NCBI GenBank assembly: GCA_009809945.1
Contig: WTPW01000010.1
Span: 683,619-747,618 of the forward strand
Origin: Gigaspora margarita
Taxonomy: Eukaryota; Glomeromycota; Glomeromycetes; Diversisporales; Gigasporaceae
DNA: 64,000 bases
Direction of reading: 5' to 3'
The notes below the pieces were generated by a model that was not told the DNA's origin, did not search any database, and saw nothing but the letters and a program-made list of their open reading frames with translations. Shown piece after piece: positions 58,480 through 64,000 of the stretch; within the stretch, counting starts at the first letter, position 1; each line of letters begins with the position of its first letter. Made by a program: the position numbers and the translations under genes.

Positions 58480-59670
58480 TTAGAGTCTGATTTTTAATGT
58501 TTGCTGATCAAAGACTGGTAAATTTAGTAACTTTGTTAAGATGCTAATATGTTGGGCAGTTTGTACTTGGGATATCTTTTTTAAACTATATATATGGGGG
58601 TGGTGCAGTGTTAATATTGGTACTCCTCTTGCGAGTTGAGCCTTATGTCTCACAATAGCTGTTAGTTGGCTATCGAGTTGTTTTAATTTAGAAGGTAGTA
58701 GGTAGGTGCTTTGTACTCTGTATGCAAGGCGTGTCATGATCACTAAATTGATTATGTATATGGCTTGTTTGGCCGTTATTTTTGCTATGCAGAGTCTTTT
58801 GATTGCAGCTTTGGCTTCATATAGGATTTTATTGTGGACACAGGTATTATTTTTGCCTCTTGAGAACCACGTTTCTAGGTAACAGAAGGGTTCATTTCGG
58901 TCAATATTTTTTATGGTTTGGTCTTGAAACATTATTGATTTGTCGTTATCATCTTTTTAGTTATGAATTAGGATCGATTTACTAGAATTCACGCAGATAT
59001 TGGCCATTTCATAAAATGAGGTAGCTAGTTTAATTATTTTTTCTATCTCCTGTTTATTTGATGCGATCCAAGCTGTGTTGTCTATGAATGCTATTACTGA
59101 TGTATTGTGCGTTTTTATAGATAGTTGATAAGGAGGTTGAGTAGACATTTGGTAACTTTTGATTTTGGATGCGATATGGTATATAAGGGGTCGTAGTATA
59201 TTCTCCATAGTATGGGTGAAAGCGTTTCATCCTGGTCAATCCTGTCGAGTACTTCGTATTGTTGTATTTTACCGATGGATGTGATTACTTGATTCTTTCT
59301 GTTAGAAATATATCAATTAGTAATTCTCTTAGTTACGATGGTACATGTATACGATTAAGAGCTTGGCTGAGTAGGGTAAGTGGACTATGTCATAAGCCTT
59401 TGACATGTCTTAGAATAATCTCCAAAATTCACGATTATATGAGTATGCATCTTCTATGATATGGTTGAATTGTTGAATGGGAACCATAGTTGATGTAAGA
59501 GGGAGCACAACATTATTTTGTGGTACAAGAATATTATATTTAAGGAGAATCTTTGAGAGTCTTTCAGTTAATATCTTTGTTAGTATCTTATGAGTATGGT
59601 CTATTAAAGTAATAGGTCTAGTTTGTAATAGGTCTTCTTTGTATTGTGCCTTTTTTGAGATGAGCCACAC
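58480..59670 (-). pseudogene. LINE-B reverse transcriptase remnant
   Basis: 59410-59670 reads LLQTRPITLIDHTHKILTKI, the typical LINE RT fingers block. 59140-59260 reads IDQDETLSPILWRIYYDPL across a frame change. 59077-59088 encodes FIDN in VIAFIDNTAWIASNK, where FxDD is expected, so the second catalytic aspartate is asparagine. 58480-58932 reads AKQAIYIINLVIMTRLAYRV and RHKAQLARGVPILTLHHP, the thumb region. Inactive. Confidence 0.85.
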
Positions 59671-60419
59671 CAGACTATTGTACTATTTTTGTGATATTTT
59701 TCTTAAATATAGACATGTGTTGAAAATTTTTGTCAGAAATTCGATTTCTTCTGTGGAGAGTTTTTTGAGAATTTTGTTTGAGATAGTCGAGGGGCCAGTC
59801 GCTTTTTTTATTGGGGCATTGGTTATTGTGTCTGAAACTTCTTGGAGAGGTATTTCCAGGGTGGCTTCTAAGTATATACTTTCATCAAATCCTGATAGGG
59901 GATTATAGTTCAGTTTCTATTCCTGCTATTTCTCTTTATTCAGTGGGTTGAATCGGGTCCAGTTTTTAAAGTTGCGGCTTTAATTTGGTCTGGTTGGGTT
60001 ATTACCTCTGTTAGGATAATGATGTTGTCAAAAGTCACTATATCTGTATGTCTACCCAACACACTATTAATTATTTTTGTTGTATTATTAGTAAAGTTCT
60101 TGTATCGGTTCTTAATAAAGAAATTAATTGTGTCATGTTTCTAATGTTTGTGTTCTAACTTTCTTGCTTTGTGTAGAGTTGCTTGTATCGTTGATAGCAT
60201 TTGTAATGTTGCCTTGAAGTTTGTTAGGAGTAAGTGAAGAAAAAAGTATAAACAAGAAATCATAAAGCAAGAACGAATGCTTATGAAAAGGTCGTAGTGT
60301 TGGTACTTCTAAGTTTGATAGGCTAAGGATTTTTTGTAAGTTGTTGTTTAACATATTTGTGATGTGGTCTAAGGTGATGGGTATAATTGATTTTGTAATC
60401 AGAGATATCATTTTGTTCA

Positions 60420-61557
60420 TTAGGGTGAGGGCTTTGTGTAGTTGAGTGGCCTTAAAGGAGTGACTATGAAAAGTCCGTGGGCTAAATATGAGTATGGGAT
60501 ATGTTTGTTGATGGTTGCATGCAGTAAGTTTTCCCATGTATTCCAATATTTGTTGAGATGGTTTTCGTCTTGAATGATGAGGGAATGTAGTTGAAGTTCT
60601 TCTATCTTTTTTATAAGATCATCTGAAAATTTGGTCCAATCATCGGTTGTGACTCTGTCATACATATAGAACTTTCTTTTACTCCATTTTTTACAGCCTG
60701 TTTTTAGGCTTATTCCGGCATTCCATTCGATCGATAGGATTTTGTGATCGCTTTTGGTTGATTCGTCAGAGGTCAACAATTTAGGTTTGATATATCCAGT
60801 AATATTGAGTAGCTTGTCCAGATGTCATCTATTTGGCTTCTGCTATTGTCTCTGGACCAAGTGTGCTCTTCAATGTCATTGAAGTCGAGTAAGCTAATGA
60901 GGCCACTTTCTTGTAATTTATTTAGTAAGTGCCTAGTTGGAAGCTTTTTGTTGTTAATGTTGTTGTTGAAGTCACCTATTACAATTATATCGAATTGTCA
61001 TGAGTATGCATTTTGGATCCAAACTATTATTGATTTTTGGGCATGATTGGAGTGTTTTGTTACTGAGGAGGGGAGGTACACAGAGATTATTTTTGTCTTG
61101 TAGTTTTGTGGGAGGTATAAGTCAATCATAATTGCTATTCCAGGGACTTTGTCTATGTTATGGATATATGGCTGTAAATTGGGGTGTAATACAAGAGCCA
61201 TTCCCATACTAGTTTCTCTTGTATTGCTGTTTCTGCGTCATAATTCGCTGTATATATCTTGTAAAGGGGATTGATAAGTGAAATTTAGGGAGTTGTAGAT
61301 TCTGGCCACTTTGTTTCTGTCATTGATATTATATATGCTTTTTGTTCATTGCAGTATTCAAGCTATTGTTAAAATTTGATGTTAACGCTAAGGCCTTGTA
61401 CATTATGGGTTATGATTTTGAGTGGTTGTGATGGTTCTAAAGTAAAGTGGACTGGGTGAGTTATGTCAGGTGGTGTAGTTTGGATTGTTGTAGTGTTATT
61501 ATAGTATAGCGATTGTCTGTTCCCAGTAAGGGTGATATCTTCAATGGTTTGACTCAT
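60420..61557 (-). pseudogene. LINE-B endonuclease (APE-type) remnant
   Basis: Starts with PLKIITHNVQGLSVN (61381-61425), the N-terminal strand with the metal-binding Asn. It continues with VPGIAIMIDLYLP and KIISVYLPSS (61060-61160), IVIGDFNNNIN (60949-60985), and KSDHKILSIEW (60722-60760), the final SDH catalytic motif. Together these cover the whole exonuclease-endonuclease-phosphatase fold. The frame is interrupted in several places. Confidence 0.85.
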
Positions 61558-62510
61558 TGTTATTTTGTATGTTTTTTCCTTTCCTTTTGAATAAGTTCCA
61601 ATTGGGATCTAGTAGGACTGGGAGGAGGTTGAGATAGGTAGATATAGCTGATGTGTTAAATAATTCTTCGAGTATTTTTATTGCTTGTTTGGCTTTATTG
61701 TATTTATGAATAGGGAATAGGTTTATTGATTCTGGAATATGTATGTTGACATATTGAAGGAAGTCGTCCAAGGTAGAAGGTATTTTAGTTTGTGTATTGA
61801 ATGTTTCTTCGAATGGTATATCAATCTATTCATCTGGAATCCTGTGAAGTAGTAGTATTGATAGAGTAGTTTGACTGTATCTAAGAGAACTACTTGGCTT
61901 CTAATAGGTATGGTTAAGTTAACTAATGTGACTTGGGATGGGTCAACTAGAAGTGTTGGTTTGTTGGAGTGGTTAACTACCATGTATTTCTCGGGCTTTG
62001 AATGGGGATTATGTATTTGTTTTCAATCTCAGTGATAAAGTGCTTCGCCAACTCTTTGTCTGTGATTGGGAAGTTGTAGACCAAGTTAGTTTTGATCTTT
62101 TTCAGGTCGTCTGGTAAGCGAGATTTGGGTGTGATAAAGTCATTGGGCATTCGTTTGAACTTATAGTAGCTTCTTAGTGTTTCGATATATCTTTTGAAAT
62201 CCTTGGCATCACTCGGGGTAAAGGGAAACATGTTGCGAATTCTGTGGTCCAACTCCTGTGGGGTGGATGGAAGAGGCGGTTTTGACGGAGGTAAGTCAAA
62301 GTAGTTAGGTGGTATTCTTTCAAATGTGTAGTATTGCTTTAACTGACTATAGTAGTAGCTCAGTTCCTTGAGTTGACATTCGAAGTGAATTGGGAATACT
62401 TTAGGGAGTGATGGGTATAGATCTTTATAGTTGTAGGGAAGTAGGAAGAGTACTTTTTCGAAATAGGTATCTGAAAGGGAGTCAAAAGTGTAGATTTTCC
62501 TTAAGGTCAT
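61541..62510 (-). pseudogene. LINE-B ORF1-like region
   Basis: 61977-62510 is a 177-aa frame beginning MTLRKIYTFDSLSDTYFEKV with repeated F-P-I/F-x-x-x-D-x-K blocks (RNMFPFTPSDAKDFKRYIET, VYNFPITDKELAKHFITEI). The next frames (61723-61983 and 61541-61771) continue it after frame changes. Its position 5' of the endonuclease fits ORF1 or a 5' extension of the polyprotein. The repeated FPxTxxDxKxFxxYI blocks may be an internal duplication. No known domain recognised. Confidence 0.55.
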
Positions 62511-64000
62511 TACTATTGAACAAGTGTCAGTTCTGTTTTTAGTGGAGAGCTTGAAGGGGAAAATAGCTTTGATGTTGTCAGAGATGGCTTCAGGACTTTC
62601 TGGTAGGGGTGACTTTTGTTCATTTATTACTGTAATGTGATCTGTCTCATTTTCTCGAACGTGAGGGCACAGCTGATTCAGGCAAATCCTATTGCGTAGT
62701 ATATTGCATGAGTTGAGTCATGAGGTTTTGTTTTAATCATATCTAAGTTGGTAATATAGTCAAGGGCTAGTTGTCTTTTAAGTTTGTCATATATTTGATC
62801 ACGGTTAAAACGATTAGTGACAAGTACTTTATGGCAACTTTTGTATCTTCGAGAGTATTATTAAAAGGTTCATGAATTCAGTTTGGTGGGCGGGTTAATT
62901 TGCTTTTGTTCACGAAAAGGTGCGAAAGAAAGATGTATCATAATATTTAAACTTCAACTTGATAGCAGCAGAAATTATTTCGGTTGTAGGTAAAACTTTT
63001 AGTTTTAATTGATAAAGGCTGCAAATTTCTCTTCTGAGGTAAAACTATCGATAATTGTATCATTATGCCAGAGAGTAAAGTTGAACAGTTTGTTGTGTCT
63101 CTTCTGTAGTTCAGTGCTTATGTGACTTGACTATAGTTCAGTATGTTTGTCAGATTGCCTGGGAGGTCTATTTATTCTTTGTCTGGTCACTGCTTGGCTG
63201 TATGTCTTGTAATCAGCAATTTGAGCAGATTCCACAGTTACATCAGATCTGGCGTCAGACATGTCGTCATCTTCATCGATTCTCATTTTGGGAGCAGTTG
63301 GGTCAGTTGATTGGAGTAGGAATGGTGCCTGGTCCCGGGGCTAACTAATTGGGTTTGTTGACTTTTCTGTAGTTGATCCAATTGGGGTAGCTATGAGAAC
63401 TTCCAATTTCATTGGGATCGAGATGTTTCTTGTTTGGGCTGGATAATTATTTGTAGAAAAATTTGTGGGAATTTGTGGATCAGGAACAATGTTTGTTGCG
63501 ATAGTTTGGTCACATGGTGGCTAGGGTAACTCAGATGGGGGTGTAGCAGAATCGCCACTTTTTTCGTGTTGGATAGAAGGCAAAGCTGAGTCAGTTTTAG
63601 GTTTTGCTTTTTTTGCTGGGCGTTCATCGGGGGCATGTATTTGAAGTGCTTGGGAGGTGGACTGTTGAATTTCCATAAGTGTTGGGTCATCTTCAATTGT
63701 AGTTATCTTGAGATCAGGCGAAGCTTTGAGCAGTGTGGCGAAGGAGGTAGGTGTCTCGTATATATTTCTTGTTCACTTCACTTTTGTTCTTTAATTAGGA
63801 AACTAGTTTACTCCTAGGGTCTGTGGTTACTTTTAGTTGATGCCTGAAGGTCTATCCTTAATATAGTTTAAACTTTCTCCTCGACTGTTGTTTGTTGTTT
63901 TTTATTTTTACTATGATCTACGAATGTTCAGGAAATAGTTTTATTATATTATTCTTGTAAAGAAAAGCTATTATAGTATTATTATGTAATTCTTATCTTG

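Larger units (their letters stand above)
56266..64000 (-). mobile_element. LINE-B, decayed non-LTR retrotransposon (5' end outside)
   Basis: Minus-strand LINE whose 3' poly-A is the T run 56266-56280. Going upstream: a C-terminal frame with a CCxxxxDDxxHWLxC knuckle-like motif (56516-56977), RT thumb (58480-58932), RT palm and fingers (58957-59670), endonuclease (60420-61425), and ORF1-like frames (61541-62510 and about 63400-63700). The 5' end lies beyond the window. At least several frame changes break it. The GDFN endonuclease motif, the DQDETLSPILWRIYYD RT segment and the terminal knuckle identify an APE-type LINE; it differs clearly from LINE-A. The 57-58.4 kb part is not assigned and could hold a degenerate RNase H domain. 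Confidence 0.85.

Overview
The window looks like nuclear DNA of an arbuscular mycorrhizal (Glomeromycotina) fungus, most likely a Rhizophagus-type genome. The reasons are the very AT-rich background, short GT-AG introns of mostly 74-125 nt, four clear fungal host genes, and a dense crowd of decayed transposons. Two protein families in the decayed regions are ones I associate with Rhizophagus: a repetitive protein carrying an SDN-x-HYH motif, and a DUF6570-like Helitron domain. This assignment is inference; I could not run a database search.

Layout. 1-21640 is repeat-dominated. It holds a broken repetitive gene on the minus strand (about 2436-8600) with two hAT-like MITEs inside it, a 1-kb GC-richer SINE-like element with a tRNA-type head, dispersed AAATATTTCG-rich repeats, a TA-flanked MITE, a decayed LINE (LINE-A, minus, about 12.8-18.6 kb) carrying three nested hAT-like MITEs, and a 1.1-kb hAT-like element. 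A scaffold gap lies at 21639-21837. 22401-30959 holds a divergent pair of host genes: a kelch-repeat single-pass membrane protein (minus, nine exons, 695 aa) and a Zn2Cys6 transcription factor (plus, four exons, 934 aa). 31-40.5 kb is gene-poor, with two TA-flanked MITEs, a Helitron-type DUF6570 relic and tandem repeats. 40562-44938 holds a convergent pair: the MOB1 kinase activator (plus, five exons, 215 aa) and an FBXO9/Hrt3-like F-box protein (minus, five exons, 458 aa). 45-56 kb is again repeats, MITEs, hairpins, a second gap and two unrecognised short reading frames. 56266-64000 is the 3' part of a second, different LINE (LINE-B, minus) that runs off the window.

The host genes do not form a pathway. 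MOB1 (Hippo/MEN-type kinase coactivator) and the F-box protein (SCF ubiquitin ligase adaptor) are single-copy-looking housekeeping or regulatory genes. The kelch receptor-like protein and the Zn2Cys6 factor share a 1.4-kb intergenic region and could share control. All splice models were built by hand and keep frame throughout; they predict proteins of normal family length for MOB1 (about 216 aa is usual) and FBXO9 (about 440 aa).

I did not find a clear new biological system. The strongest unusual items are an 8-nt microexon and a retained-intron tail switch in the kelch gene, a 1-kb tRNA-headed SINE-like element, a MITE built from alternating long palindromes, at least nine TIR elements with readable 8-bp target duplications (three nested in one LINE), and a perfect 37-bp-arm hairpin.
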